Origin: Dyella monticola
GTDB taxonomy: Bacteria; Pseudomonadota; Gammaproteobacteria; Xanthomonadales; Rhodanobacteraceae
Length of the DNA: 64,000 nucleotides
Reading direction: 5' to 3'
NCBI RefSeq assembly: GCF_003363155.1
Contig: NZ_QRBE01000001.1
Coordinates: 558,001-622,000, forward strand
Part shown: positions 56,000 through 64,000 of the stretch, piece by piece
How the letters are laid out: each line of letters opens with the position of its first letter
Numbering within the stretch: the stretch's first letter is position 1
Notes under the pieces: generated by a model
What the model saw: only the letters and a program-made list of their open reading frames with translations
The model's database searches: none
Told to the model about the DNA's origin: nothing
Made by a program: the position numbers and the translations under genes

Positions 56000-56969
56000 G
56001 GGTTGCCTCCTTTTTGGCAGGGGGCTCGACCGGTTGCCAGTAGGCGTAGAAGTTGAACCATTGCCGTGGGGCGATCAAGCATTGCGCGGACAGATGATCC
56101 GCGTAGCGCTGCACCCAGCCACGGATGGCTTCGTCGCGCTGGCCGCGTTCCCATCGCGCGCTGGCGAGAAACGTGTCCAGGTAGATGCGATAGTGGCCTT
56201 CCACTTTCAGGCAGCACAGCAGATTCACCGGGCAGCGCAGCAGACCCGCCATCAGCCACGGACCCTGCGGAAACGCCGCCGGATGACCGAGAAAATCGAC
56301 CGTGACGCGCCGCGCGTCATGCAACGGCACGCGATCGCCGGCTATCGCCAGCCATTCGCCGCGCTCCATGCGTTGTGACAGGTCCATCATCATCGCCGTA
56401 TCCAGTTCGCTCACCTGGATCAGCCGCATGCTGCGGTCCCCCGCTTCGCCCAGCAGTCGATTGAATTGCGCAACATGGCGATTGTGCACGAGCACGTTGA
56501 GCGGCACGCGTTCGCTGAGCTCAGCCATGGCGCGACAGACATCGGGATTACCCAGATGCGTCACCACCAGCATCTCACCGCGCGCACCGTGCTGGCTGCG
56601 CAAGAGTCGCGCACGCACGCCGGTCGGGTCGATCAATTGCACTTGCTCGAAACGCAGCCGGCCACGCCAGACATCCAGGCGGTCGAGCAGGTTGTCGGCA
56701 AATGCCATGAACTGCTCGAACACGCTGCCTGGCGTAGGGCGCAACGCCGCGTGGTCGCTCCATGCCGCCAGATACGTTTGATATTGCCCGATGTTGCGCC
56801 GCGCGCTACGCGCGGACACAAAGAAATACAACACGATCAGGTACAGCACCGGCGCCAGTAAACGGCGTCCGAACACACGCACGCTGAAGGCGGTCAGCCG
56901 CATCAAGAACAGACTGCCGCGCTCTTTATACGCGGACCAGTGGCGTTCCTGGGCGATCTGCTCGTTCAT
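55989..56969 (-). CDS. LpxL/HtrB-like acyltransferase, pigment cluster
   Basis: 326 residues. One N-terminal membrane helix (LLAPVLYLIVLYFFVS) and a lysophospholipid acyltransferase domain with HLGNPD, the HxxxxD motif, and GDRVPLHDARRV. Homologs in aryl polyene clusters are thought to attach the polyene to a lipid or to glycerol. The start at 56969 overlaps the dehydratase-like stop by 4 nt; a start at 56984 is also open. Confidence 0.82.
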   Translation of the reverse strand: MNEQIAQERHWSAYKERGSLFLMRLTAFSVRVFGRRLLAPVLYLIVLYFFVSARSARRNIGQYQTYLAAWSDHAALRPTPGSVFEQFMAFADNLLDRLDVWRGRLRFEQVQLIDPTGVRARLLRSQHGARGEMLVVTHLGNPDVCRAMAELSERVPLNVLVHNRHVAQFNRLLGEAGDRSMRLIQVSELDTAMMMDLSQRMERGEWLAIAGDRVPLHDARRVTVDFLGHPAAFPQGPWLMAGLLRCPVNLLCCLKVEGHYRIYLDTFLASARWERGQRDEAIRGWVQRYADHLSAQCLIAPRQWFNFYAYWQPVEPPAKKEATHAH

Positions 56970-57325
56970 GTCTGGGCGCTCCATGCCAGTCGGCCGGAAG
57001 AATACGCTTTTTCACCGTAGCGATAGGCGAAATGCAGCGTGCGGCGCTCGATGTCATAACGCAACGTCAGGTCGACACGGTCGCCAGGTCGCAGCAATTG
57101 CTGGAACTTCAAGGCATCCATCACCTGGCAACGCGTGGAGATACCCAATCGCGGCGACGCGAGCGCGAGAGCCCAGCCAATCTGCACGACACCGGGCAAC
57201 ACCGGCGCCACTGGAAAATGACCGTCGAAATAGATCAGGTCGGATGGGACACGAAGTTCCAGCGTCCACACGGCATCGTGCTGATGCTCGGCCAGCACTT
57301 CGGGATCGCGAGGCTTCGCGTTCAC
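56966..57325 (-). CDS. Hotdog dehydratase-like protein (ApeI-like)
   Basis: 119 residues, FabZ-like hotdog: DLIYFDGHFPVAPVLPGVVQIGWALALA, with the catalytic His in the GHFP segment. GTG start overlaps the upstream membrane-protein stop by 4 nt. Probably a subunit partner of the other dehydratase. Confidence 0.78.
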   Translation of the reverse strand: MNAKPRDPEVLAEHQHDAVWTLELRVPSDLIYFDGHFPVAPVLPGVVQIGWALALASPRLGISTRCQVMDALKFQQLLRPGDRVDLTLRYDIERRTLHFAYRYGEKAYSSGRLAWSAQT

Positions 57326-57867
57326 GCCACACCTCGCAGGCGGCGGCGCAACAGCCACTCGCCGACGAAAAGCGTGCCCATGATGAAATACACCAGCAGA
57401 CCGTTATAGAGCGTCCACCACGCCAGCGGCGCCCATAGCGTCAGTGCCGCGGACATCACGCCGTTGAAGACGAAAAAGCCTACCCACACCCACGTGACCT
57501 TGCGTGTGTAGGGAATGGCCGCATCGGGCAGGTCGGGTTCGCGCACGCGCGCGATGCGTTCAACGATCGGCGGCCCGAACCGGAGGCTCAGGCCAAACGC
57601 GCACAACAGCAGGGCGCTGATCAGCGTGGGATACCAGCGCAGCAACACCGCCTCGCCACTCAAGGCCAGTAACGCGCAATAGGTCAATGCGGCGATGAGC
57701 ATCCAGCGACCGCCCGGTTCCTTCAGCAGACTCGGCGCGCGGATCAGCCAGATCGCGCCGAGCACCAACGCGAACATCGGCGGCGGCACGCGATTCATGC
57801 CGAAATACACCACGAAGGGGTAGAGCACCCCCGCCAATGGCAACAGAATGGAGGTCAGTTTGCGCAT
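57322..57867 (-). CDS. COG4648-type inner membrane protein, pigment cluster
   Basis: 181 residues with about five or six hydrophobic segments (VLYPFVVYFGMN, MFALVLGAIWLI, WMLIAALTYCALLA, ALLLCAFGL, VWVGFFVFNGVM, YNGLLVYFIMG). No catalytic motif seen. Members occur in many aryl polyene clusters with an unknown role. It overlaps ACP by 13 nt and the dehydratase-like gene by 4 nt. Confidence 0.78.
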   Translation of the reverse strand: MRKLTSILLPLAGVLYPFVVYFGMNRVPPPMFALVLGAIWLIRAPSLLKEPGGRWMLIAALTYCALLALSGEAVLLRWYPTLISALLLCAFGLSLRFGPPIVERIARVREPDLPDAAIPYTRKVTWVWVGFFVFNGVMSAALTLWAPLAWWTLYNGLLVYFIMGTLFVGEWLLRRRLRGVA

Positions 57868-58124
57868 GCGTCCCGCTGTGCCTGCACGAAACTGGCCAGA
57901 CTGGCCACAGTGGTGAAATGCTGGCGGGCATCTTTCGAATCGGATGCGATGCGGATGTCATAGCGCTTCTGCAGCGCCAGCGCCAGTTCCAGTGCATCCA
58001 CCGAGTCCAGGCCGAGCCCTTCGCCGAACAGCGGCAGGTCCGGCGAAATATCCGCCACGGTGACATCCTCCAGATTGAGGGTGTCGATGATCAGTTGCGC
58101 AATTTCCTGCTGCAGCGCGTTCAT
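57855..58124 (-). CDS. Acyl carrier protein, pigment cluster
   Basis: 89 residues, ACP fold with the phosphopantetheine serine Ser41 in GLGLDSVDALEL. It would carry the growing polyene chain. Only one ACP is seen in the window, whereas E. coli-type clusters have two adjacent ones. Overlaps the acyltransferase by 4 nt. Confidence 0.9.
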   Translation of the reverse strand: MNALQQEIAQLIIDTLNLEDVTVADISPDLPLFGEGLGLDSVDALELALALQKRYDIRIASDSKDARQHFTTVASLASFVQAQRDACAN

Positions 58125-58912
58125 GGCAAAAGCTCCCTGAGAAAGAGTGTGTGCAGATGGGCGTTGAGCCGGCGCGATGCGATCGGCAGCGGCGCGGCGG
58201 CGTTGAAGGTTTCCGGTGCAATGTCGTGGCCCACGCGCAGCGTGACGCGCACGCGTCGCGCCGGGATGCGATACCAGGGCTCGGCTTTGGTGAGCGTGGT
58301 GGGCTCGACGGTGATGAATACCGGCGTGATCACACGGGCACCGCGCAGCGCAATGGCGGACGCACCGCGGTGGAATACGGGCGCCTGGTTTGGCGTCGTG
58401 CGCGTGCCTTCGGGAAAGACGATCAGCGTTTCGCCCGCACGTAAGACACTGGCCGCTTGCTCGAGCATGTCCGGGCTGCCGTTGTTACTGATATACCGCG
58501 CCCGTTGAACCGGGCCGCGCGTGCAGGGATTGCGCCACAAGCCTTGCTTGACGATGCAGTTGGCATCGCGGATGTGCGCGATGAGAAACACCACGTCGAT
58601 CAGCGACGGATGGTTGGCGATAATCATCTGGCCAGGACGGCCAAGCCGGTCGATGCCCTGGAATTCGTAATCCAGCACGCCGCTGCGATACATGAACTGC
58701 ACGTGCAGATAGAACGCTTTACTGATCGCCGCGCGCGCGCGACGCTGGCGTACAAGCGTATCGCCGGGCAGCAAGCCGAGCAGGGGCAGCACGATCAGGC
58801 GTAGGGCGAGTCCACCCACCCCGAACAACACAAAGCTCGCCCCTGTGGCGAACAAGCGCCACAGATGATTGCCGGCACTGGAGTGCCTTATGGGATTCGC
58901 TGCCAAATCCAT
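58121..58912 (-). CDS. PlsC-like 1-acyl-glycerol-3-phosphate acyltransferase homolog, pigment cluster
   Basis: About 263 residues with a membrane anchor (FVLFGVGGLALRLIVLPLLGLL), NHPSLID (the HxxxxD motif), VKQGLWRNP and FPEGTRT. Known clusters carry one PlsC-type and one LpxL-type acyltransferase, as here. MDLAANP at 58912 is taken as the start; MEDTS at 58927 is equally open. The gene overlaps the preceding one by 25 nt. Confidence 0.82.
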   Translation of the reverse strand: MDLAANPIRHSSAGNHLWRLFATGASFVLFGVGGLALRLIVLPLLGLLPGDTLVRQRRARAAISKAFYLHVQFMYRSGVLDYEFQGIDRLGRPGQMIIANHPSLIDVVFLIAHIRDANCIVKQGLWRNPCTRGPVQRARYISNNGSPDMLEQAASVLRAGETLIVFPEGTRTTPNQAPVFHRGASAIALRGARVITPVFITVEPTTLTKAEPWYRIPARRVRVTLRVGHDIAPETFNAAAPLPIASRRLNAHLHTLFLRELLP

Positions 58913-59631
58913 CGACGTGTCTTCCACGCATGTACGAGTGTGCTGCCCCCCGTATGCAAGGCGCGCACAAACGATAAAGCGTGCGGCCAGGCTCCGGTTG
59001 CGGACGTACCCGGGTTCGGTTCCAGACGCAGCTTCCAGCGTTCGCCGGTCTGCGCATCGTGCTCCGGTTCAATGCCTCTCAATCGCAGTGCCACAGCATA
59101 CGAAAACGGCACATCGTCGATCCAGTCGTCATAGGCGACGGGTGGGCGTTCCTCGGCGATCACCACCAATACGGCTTTGGCGCCATCGCCGAGCAGCGCG
59201 GCGGCTTCCACCATCGCATGTTCGAACGTATCGGCTTCGCCCGCCACCGCCACCGATTCGCCGCGCTGACCACGCAGCATCGACCATTGCCCGGCGATCG
59301 CGTTGTGTACCGATAATCCAAATTGCGTGGGCGAAAGCGGTTGCCCCTCGGCCACTTCACCCAGCAGTGCAAAGGTGCGCGGTGTTTCGCCGTGGCGCGA
59401 GGCGAATACAAACGGCAGTTGTTCGTCTTCGCTGCATAAGGGCCATGCAACGTGCATCGTCATGCGCGCTAGGCGGCTGAGACGGCGGCGCTGCATGGCG
59501 GGGAGGAAGTCGCAGCTTGGTTGCTCGTTGTTGTCGGGCACGGTAACAGGCTTACGCGTCCATGCTTGCCAGGACGCATCGGTGTCGAGCGTGGGAGCCC
59601 ATGCACAATGTCGGTCAATGCGAAACTGCAT
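58888..59631 (-). CDS. Beta-ketoacyl synthase chain-length factor (ApeC-like)
   Basis: 247 residues of the short ketosynthase-like type that lacks the catalytic Cys. Recognisable thiolase-fold segments: FVFASRHGETPRTFALLGEVAEGQPLSPTQFGLSVHNAIAGQWSML and AALLGDGAKAVLVVIAEE. It would pair with the active ketosynthase and set polyene length. Its C-terminal overlap with the acyltransferase gene is 25-40 nt, unusually long. Confidence 0.82.
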   Translation of the reverse strand: MQFRIDRHCAWAPTLDTDASWQAWTRKPVTVPDNNEQPSCDFLPAMQRRRLSRLARMTMHVAWPLCSEDEQLPFVFASRHGETPRTFALLGEVAEGQPLSPTQFGLSVHNAIAGQWSMLRGQRGESVAVAGEADTFEHAMVEAAALLGDGAKAVLVVIAEERPPVAYDDWIDDVPFSYAVALRLRGIEPEHDAQTGERWKLRLEPNPGTSATGAWPHALSFVRALHTGGSTLVHAWKTRRWIWQRIP

Positions 59632-59662
59632 CAGACCACCTGTTCCCTCAAAATGACCTCAT

Positions 59663-59690
59663 CGTTATTCCGGCCTTCGTCGGAATGACG
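59663..59690. repeat. GTCATTCC-type dispersed palindrome, copy g
   Basis: CGTTATTCCGGC, a 5-6-nt loop and CGGAATGACG in the 88-bp gap between the chain-length factor and the second ketosynthase. One of only three sizeable gaps in the pigment cluster. Confidence 0.6.
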
Positions 59691-59719
59691 GTGCGTGGGA
59701 CTGGAAAGTGTCGCACGCA

Positions 59720-60943
59720 TCAATCCACCGCCTTGAAAATCAGCGACGTATTGATCCCGCCAAACGCGAAGTTGTTGTTCATTACATACTCCGCACCCAT
59801 CGCGCGTCCTGCGCCCACGATGTAATCGAGCTCCGCGCACGCCGGATCCGGTTCCTCCAGATTGATCGTGGGCGCGAACCAGCCGTCGCGCATCATCTGT
59901 ATCGCCCACCACGATTCCAGTGCACCGCAGGCGCCCAGTGTGTGGCCCACGAAGCTCTTCATCGAACTGATTGCCATGCGTTTGCCGAGTACTTGGGCGG
60001 TGGCATGACTTTCTGCGATATCGCCACGGTCGGTCGCAGTGCCGTGCGCGCTGACGTAGGCGATCGCCTCGGGGGAAACCTGTGCATCATCGAGCGCGAG
60101 TCGCATGGCGGTTGCCATGGTTTCGCTGGTAGGCTGCGTAATGTGGTTGCCATCGGAATTGCAACCGAAGCCCACGATTTCCGCATAGATGCGCGCGCCA
60201 CGTGCACGCGCGTGTTCGTACTCTTCCAGTACCAGCGTGGCAGCGCCTTCGCCGACCACCAGGCCATCGCGCGTGCGGTCGAAGGGACGTGGCGTGAGCG
60301 TGGCTTCATCGTTGCGCGTGCTGGTGGCGAACAAGGTGTCGAACACCGCCACGCCGGGGCCGGAGAGTTCCTCCGCACCACCACACACCATTAGCGCCTG
60401 CTTGCCTTGTTGAATGGTTTCGTAGCCGTAGCCGATCGCCTGGCTGCCCGACGTGCAAGCGCTCGAGGTGGGCAGAATGCGTCCTTTCAAACCAAAAAAC
60501 ATGCCGACATTCACCGCCGTGGTGTGCGCCATCATCTGTACGTAGCTGGTCGCCGTCACGCCCTGCATAGAACCGGTTTCCAGCATGCGTCCCATCACGC
60601 GCACCGGTTCGATGCTGCCGCCGGAGGAACCGTAAGCCACGCCCATGCGTCCATCGCTGATGCAGGCGTCATCGAGCAGACCCGCATCGCGCAACGCGCG
60701 TTCGCTGGCGGCTACGGCGAGTTGCGCCACGCGGCCCATCGAACGCAGATGTTTGCGCGGCCAGTCGGGGACCTGGAAATCATCGACCGGGCAACCGAGC
60801 CGGCTGTTCAGCGATTCATAAAAATCCCACTCCGGCATCCGGCGCACGGCATTGTGTCCTACCCGAAGACGCGGCTGGATGGTCGTCCAGTCGTGTCCCA
60901 GTGGTGTGATGCCGCCCATGCCGGTAATGACGACACGCTTCAT
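59720..60943 (-). CDS. Beta-ketoacyl-ACP synthase II-like, pigment cluster (ApeR-like)
   Basis: 407 residues of FabF type: Cys163 (SACTSGSQAIG), His in SAHGTATDRGD and His in FVGHTLGACGALE. Likely the starter-unit or early-cycle ketosynthase. Ends 88 nt before the chain-length factor gene; starts 28 nt after the exporter gene. Confidence 0.87.
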   Translation of the reverse strand: MKRVVITGMGGITPLGHDWTTIQPRLRVGHNAVRRMPEWDFYESLNSRLGCPVDDFQVPDWPRKHLRSMGRVAQLAVAASERALRDAGLLDDACISDGRMGVAYGSSGGSIEPVRVMGRMLETGSMQGVTATSYVQMMAHTTAVNVGMFFGLKGRILPTSSACTSGSQAIGYGYETIQQGKQALMVCGGAEELSGPGVAVFDTLFATSTRNDEATLTPRPFDRTRDGLVVGEGAATLVLEEYEHARARGARIYAEIVGFGCNSDGNHITQPTSETMATAMRLALDDAQVSPEAIAYVSAHGTATDRGDIAESHATAQVLGKRMAISSMKSFVGHTLGACGALESWWAIQMMRDGWFAPTINLEEPDPACAELDYIVGAGRAMGAEYVMNNNFAFGGINTSLIFKAVD

Positions 60944-60971
60944 CGGGTCCTGCTCCGTGCGAAAAAGAAAG

Positions 60972-63335
60972 TCATGGCGAACGTGTCCGTGGTGCCACGC
61001 TGATGGGTACCAACAAGGCGGTGAAACCGATACCCAACAGCAGGGTAAGCCCGAAGTCGCGCAGCGCCGGCATCGAACTCCACGCCAAGAGTCCGAACGA
61101 CAATAAAGCAGTGATAGCCGAAAGCAGCACGCTCGCGTACATCGCGCCGGGGCGATGGGTTATATGCGGTTCGCCCTCGCGCAAAAAGACGGCGTAATTC
61201 GCGCCCACGCCGAGTACCAGCATCAAGGCCATCCAATGAAACAGCGTAAGTGGATGATGCAGGTAACCGAGCAACGCCAGCGTCAAGCCCATGCCCCACA
61301 CCGGCGGCGCCAGCACACGCGGCACTTGGCGTAAGCCGTAACGCCAGGCGAATACAGGCACGATCAACAACAGTGCGGCGAGCAGCCAGACGCTGGCGTA
61401 GCGACGATAGCGACCAAACAGATCGGAGACGCCAGCGGCCTTGTCCACCAGGCTGACGCCGGGCAAATGCACAGCGGCCTGCGCGAGCTGCGCGCTAGAC
61501 GCATCGCCTTGCGGCACGACCAGTGAAGCTGCGCCGTAGCGAGTATCGTCACCCATCCACAAATAGTGGAAGGGCGCAGCGAGAGAAGTTTGCAGCCACG
61601 CTTGCAGGGTGAGCGGCGTGCCGGGCCACGCTTCCACAAAGCGCGTGATGTCGGCATCGCGAAAACCCCCTGTGCTCAGCCACTGGCGCATGCGGTCCGG
61701 TTGCGCAAAGAGCGGGGCGAGCAGCGCGTGATCGGCACGCTGACGCTGCAAGGAAGGCACCATGCCCGCCAGTCCCAGCCAGCCTTGCAGCGTTCCGGTA
61801 TCCACCATGCTTTGCAGCCGCTGCTCCAGCGCTTCTTCGCGTTCCAGCACCTGCTCCTCGTTCGCACCTTGCACGAGATAGAACTGCGTGCTGTTGCCAA
61901 GGCCGGTGATATCCCGAATGCGTGCTTCCTGTGTCACCAACGTTGCGGGCGGCGAGATGAGCAGATGCACGTCATCGTCATGGCGCAACTGCCGCCAACC
62001 GGGTATCGCCAGCAGCAACGCGACGATGGCGAGCGCCCATCCGCGGCGCCCGGATGTCACGCGCGAGAATGCGCTCTGCAACGCGAGTGCGCTGCGCACG
62101 GAAAGCGTCGATAGCGGCTTGGCAGGGCGTTGCAGCAGGGCAGGCAACAGGCAAAACACGCTCAGGCACGCCACCGCCATGCCGGTCATGGCGAAGCACG
62201 CCATCTGCCGCAATGCGGAAAACGGTACCAGCCCGAGCAACGCATAACCCAGCAGCGATGTACCCAGCGCCAGCAACAGGGCAGGGCGAACTTGACGCAG
62301 GCCCTTGCGGGGCTCCCACACCTGACCCGCATTGGCGCGCGCGGTGAGGTATTGGATGGAGTAGTCCACCGCTTCGCCCAGCAACGCCGCACCAAACACC
62401 AGCGTGAGCAGATAAATCTGCCCGAACACCAGCACGCTTATCGCGGTTGCCGCGACGATGCCCAAGGCGGTGGAAAGAAACGCCAGCAGCAGCGGTCCGG
62501 GCGAACGGAACACGGCCAGCAATAAAAGCGCGATGCCGAGCGTGGAAATCAAACCAACGCGATGCACATCGCGTTCCGCCCCCCCGCGCGCGGAAGCGGC
62601 GTAGAACAACGCACCCGTGCGCAACACCTGTGTGCCGGGTTCATCGTGCTCGATCGCTTGTTCGGCCTGCGCCAGCGCATCCAACGCGCGGCGCTGAACC
62701 ACATCGTCGTAGGAGGAGCCCTTGAGCGTGGCGGTGACCATCACATAGCTGCCATCGTCGCGATGTACGGTGAGCAGGTTGTCTTCCGGCACCAGGGGCG
62801 AGCGACTCCATGGCTGTTGATCCAGCCAGTGCTGCAGCCAGCCAAACGGATCATCCTGCAGCCGCGTGCCCACCCCGGTGACGAACGGTTCGTTGATGCG
62901 TTGGGCAAGCGCCTGCTGCGGGTTATAACCGGGCTGGGCGAGCGCGCGCCGATCCGCATCGGTTAAAAGCATGAAGCGATGCGCGAGATAGGGCGCGACC
63001 AGTTGCTGCAAATCAAACGGCGGCAGTTCGGCCGTTACCGAGGCAAAGACATTGTTCTTGCCAAGCATGCGGCCTAGTTCGCGCGCGGCTGCTTTGGCGT
63101 GATCGTCATCGGCGTTGTGCACCAGCAGGATCACGCGATCGCCATTGGCATGTGCCAGGCGCTGCGCGGCGATTTCAGCCAGCGGATTACGTTCGGTGGC
63201 TGGCAGCATGGCCAGCAGATCGGTCTGGATCGGCGAGCGTCCCCGTCCAAACAGCAGCCATGCACCGAGCAAGGTGACCAGCAGCATCGCCGCCAGAAAC
63301 CATCCCGCGCGCAGCCACAGGTTGCGTTCTGTCAT
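60972..63335 (-). CDS. MMPL/RND-type exporter, pigment cluster
   Basis: 787 residues with the typical two-repeat MMPL layout: one N-terminal helix (AGWFLAAMLLVTLLGAWLLF), a ~200-residue periplasmic loop, six helices (from VGLISTLGIALLLLA), a second loop and six more helices to the end. Probably moves the pigment or its lipid conjugate across the inner membrane. Start at 63335 (MTERNLW), overlapping the LolA-like stop by 4 nt. The frame is open nearly 200 codons upstream, but this is shadow of the LolA gene. Confidence 0.87.
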   Translation of the reverse strand: MTERNLWLRAGWFLAAMLLVTLLGAWLLFGRGRSPIQTDLLAMLPATERNPLAEIAAQRLAHANGDRVILLVHNADDDHAKAAARELGRMLGKNNVFASVTAELPPFDLQQLVAPYLAHRFMLLTDADRRALAQPGYNPQQALAQRINEPFVTGVGTRLQDDPFGWLQHWLDQQPWSRSPLVPEDNLLTVHRDDGSYVMVTATLKGSSYDDVVQRRALDALAQAEQAIEHDEPGTQVLRTGALFYAASARGGAERDVHRVGLISTLGIALLLLAVFRSPGPLLLAFLSTALGIVAATAISVLVFGQIYLLTLVFGAALLGEAVDYSIQYLTARANAGQVWEPRKGLRQVRPALLLALGTSLLGYALLGLVPFSALRQMACFAMTGMAVACLSVFCLLPALLQRPAKPLSTLSVRSALALQSAFSRVTSGRRGWALAIVALLLAIPGWRQLRHDDDVHLLISPPATLVTQEARIRDITGLGNSTQFYLVQGANEEQVLEREEALEQRLQSMVDTGTLQGWLGLAGMVPSLQRQRADHALLAPLFAQPDRMRQWLSTGGFRDADITRFVEAWPGTPLTLQAWLQTSLAAPFHYLWMGDDTRYGAASLVVPQGDASSAQLAQAAVHLPGVSLVDKAAGVSDLFGRYRRYASVWLLAALLLIVPVFAWRYGLRQVPRVLAPPVWGMGLTLALLGYLHHPLTLFHWMALMLVLGVGANYAVFLREGEPHITHRPGAMYASVLLSAITALLSFGLLAWSSMPALRDFGLTLLLGIGFTALLVPISVAPRTRSP

Positions 63336-63982
63336 GGCAGATCGAGCGCATGCTTTTCCAGCGCGCTTAGCGGGCCGGCATCGCGGGTGTCGGTCATGCG
63401 GATATCGGTTTGCGTACCGTCCTGCATCGTGATGCGAATACGTTGTAGAAACGCGCCGCCATCGAGCTCGATGCCTTTGAGCACCTGCGCCACGCGCGCC
63501 TGTTTCGGTGTGAAGTGGAGCGTCCACTGCGCGGCACTGCCATCCACACTTACCGTGAACTGGCGCGTCACAGTATCGAGCCGGCCTGACAGCATGCCTT
63601 GCAGCATCTGCGCAATCTGGCTGACGCCGCGCTCGCTGCGCACGGGATGCATGGTGCCGTTGTTGTCGATGCTTACGCCGCGCGTGCCAGTAAGGGCCAG
63701 CGTTTGCTGATACGGCTGCTGCACTTGCCACAGCATGCCGTGGCCGGTGACGAACAGCAGTTGGCCGCTGCTGGTTTGCGGCTGGGTGAGCGCGGGGTTC
63801 TGGCGTTGCTGCGTGAAGCCGGCGCGCACTGCCGTGTGTTGGCTCAGCTCGCTCAGAATGGAATGAAGCAAGTTGGACGATGTGTCCTGTGCATGCACGC
63901 TGACGCATAGGAACAGCAGTACAAAAAACCAGGCTCCCCCCGTATGTTTTCTGCCGTCATTCCCGCGAAAGCGGGAATCCAT
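63332..63982 (-). CDS. LolA-like outer membrane lipoprotein carrier, pigment cluster
   Basis: 216 residues to the ATG at 63982. The mature part is LolA-like: SELSQHTAVRAGFTQQRQNPALTQPQTSSGQLLF and GMLWQVQQPYQQTLALTG. Signal peptide GAWFFVLLFLCVSVHA. Aryl polyene clusters use such proteins to carry the lipid-like product through the periplasm. The apparent start MDSRFRGND is translated from a dispersed palindrome, so the native start may differ or lie beyond the repeat. The gene is next to the right window edge. Confidence 0.8.
   Translation of the reverse strand: MDSRFRGNDGRKHTGGAWFFVLLFLCVSVHAQDTSSNLLHSILSELSQHTAVRAGFTQQRQNPALTQPQTSSGQLLFVTGHGMLWQVQQPYQQTLALTGTRGVSIDNNGTMHPVRSERGVSQIAQMLQGMLSGRLDTVTRQFTVSVDGSAAQWTLHFTPKQARVAQVLKGIELDGGAFLQRIRITMQDGTQTDIRMTDTRDAGPLSALEKHALDLP
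63955..63978. repeat. GTCATTCC-type dispersed palindrome, copy h, overlapping a gene start
   Basis: ATTCCCGC, GAAA, GCGGGAAT: same sequence as copy f. It lies within the first codons of the LolA-like gene. Confidence 0.8.
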
Positions 63983-64000
63983 CCTGCCCTGATGCAGGCG

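Noticed and set aside
63336-63908. Extra ~190 residues at the N-terminus of the MMPL exporter
   Set aside because: This stretch is antisense-frame translation of the LolA-like gene, Arg/His/Ala-rich, and the ATG at 63335 overlaps the LolA stop.

Overview
The window is 64 kb of high-GC chromosomal DNA. Gene content points to the Xanthomonadales (Lysobacterales), most likely the Rhodanobacteraceae group (Dyella/Rhodanobacter/Luteibacter type). The best clues are the acetylated arginine pathway (N-acetylornithine carbamoyltransferase, N-acetylcitrulline deacetylase, a fused N-acetylglutamate kinase/synthase), DksA with a long histone-H1-like N-terminus, a kynurenine-route decarboxylase, and an aryl polyene/xanthomonadin-type pigment cluster. 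The family assignment is inference. No rRNA, tRNA, insertion sequence, phage gene or CRISPR array is visible.

Layout. 1-8.2 kb: housekeeping genes (phosphoglycolate phosphatase, a phytoene-synthase-like protein, folE2, a YbaY lipoprotein, dihydroorotase, yidD, dksA, sufE, cysS). 8.4-20.2 kb: a glycine-zipper protein, then a plus-strand run argF'-paiB-osmC-argG-argE'-argB/A-argC-argH-cupin-proB-proA. It makes arginine and proline from glutamate and lacks only argD and proC. In front of argF' is what looks like a complete transcription attenuator: a promoter, an arginine-rich leader peptide, an antiterminator arm over the leader stop codon, and a terminator. 20.2-22.7 kb: an accessory island between the 3' ends of proA and kynU. 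It holds two paralogous Ser/Thr/Pro-rich proteins with a shared N-terminal module and different C-termini, plus duplicated upstream DNA. 22.7-33 kb: kynU and ACMSD (tryptophan catabolism), a FUSC transporter, efpL, an SDR, an RcnB-like protein, a ferritin-like protein, two acetyltransferases and a YdeI-like protein.

32.8-51.5 kb: leucine/isovalerate catabolism genes, all on the minus strand in the order A (isovaleryl-CoA dehydrogenase), B and D (methylcrotonyl-CoA carboxylase beta and alpha, flanking C), C (methylglutaconyl-CoA hydratase), E (HMG-CoA lyase), with an acetyl-CoA acetyltransferase nearby. This is the liuABCDE order, but it is opened up by a feoAB iron-uptake operon with a Fur-like box, an hscC/DnaJ-like chaperone pair, an Ala-rich lipoprotein and a NalP-like autotransporter protease. 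52.2-64 kb: a tightly overlapping minus-strand cluster for an aryl polyene pigment: two ketosynthases, a chain-length factor, ketoreductase, two hotdog dehydratases, ACP, thioesterase, methyltransferase, two acyltransferases, an MMPL exporter and a LolA-like protein. It probably continues past the right edge.

Short palindromes with a GTCATTCC core recur through many intergenic gaps. One supplies the apparent start codon of the LolA-like gene.
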